Part shown: positions 12,736-12,768 of the stretch, piece by piece | Layout of the letters: each line of letters begins with the position of its first letter | Numbering within the stretch: position 1 is the stretch's first letter | NCBI GenBank assembly: GCA_905203645.1 | Contig: CAJKWP010000037.1 | Span: 1-12,768 of the forward strand | Length of the DNA: 12,768 nucleotides | Direction of reading: 5' to 3' | Origin: an uncultured Christensenella sp. | GTDB taxonomy: Bacteria > Bacillota > Clostridia > Christensenellales > UBA1242 | Notes under the pieces: model-generated | The model's input: only the letters and a program-made list of their open reading frames with translations | Databases searched by the model: none | Told to the model about the DNA's origin: nothing | Position numbers and translations under genes: made by a program

Positions 12736-12768
12736 ATTTAGTAAATTACTTGATTAAATATATTATTT

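Overview
The window is AT-rich (roughly one third G+C by eye) with strong AGGAGG-type ribosome binding sites, TTGACA/TATAAT promoters, hairpin-plus-T-run terminators, and TTG/GTG starts. It carries two endospore-formation genes, spoIVB and ylbJ, and the Firmicutes pairs argR-recN and pta-ackA. This points to a chromosomal segment of a low-GC, probably spore-forming member of the Clostridia. There is no insertion sequence, phage gene, CRISPR array, tRNA or rRNA. Gene density is high: many neighbours overlap by 1-14 nt, and no stretch longer than 300 nt lacks a gene.

Left block (1-4585). A promoter with a cluster of AATT-centred near-palindromes, a candidate ArgR operator, drives argR and recN (DNA repair). 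A terminator follows recN and abuts the ribosome binding site of spoIVB, the intramembrane-signalling protease of sporulation. spoIVB converges on ylbJ, a sporulation membrane protein, with overlapping stop codons. The spo0A gene that usually follows spoIVB is not here.

Middle block (4563-9588). A consensus-perfect promoter, overlapping a leftward promoter for ylbJ, starts the pta-ackA acetate/ATP operon. It is followed by rpmF with its own promoter and terminator, then plsX-rnc-ABC ATPase. The order resembles the clostridial run ylbJ, pta, ackA, DUF177, rpmF, plsX, acpP, rnc, smc, but DUF177, acpP and smc are missing. The place after rnc is taken by an ABC-type ATPase that keeps its Walker A motif and has lost its other catalytic motifs. 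AckA also has changes at normally invariant active-site positions.

Right block (9585-12768). Two unrecognised small genes diverge from a short region holding a perfect 18-bp palindrome. The leftward one encodes a Gln/Asn-rich protein. The rightward one encodes a charged helical protein and sits in an operon with a cytoplasmic AprX-like subtilisin. After a strong terminator, a last operon encodes a YqeY-family protein and a COG1768-type metallophosphoesterase, again closed by a terminator.

Most of the window is conserved housekeeping. The parts least explained by known families are the degenerate ABC ATPase, the divergent small-protein/subtilase locus, and the regulatory architecture (overlapping promoters, a leader hairpin, and tail-to-tail stop overlaps).
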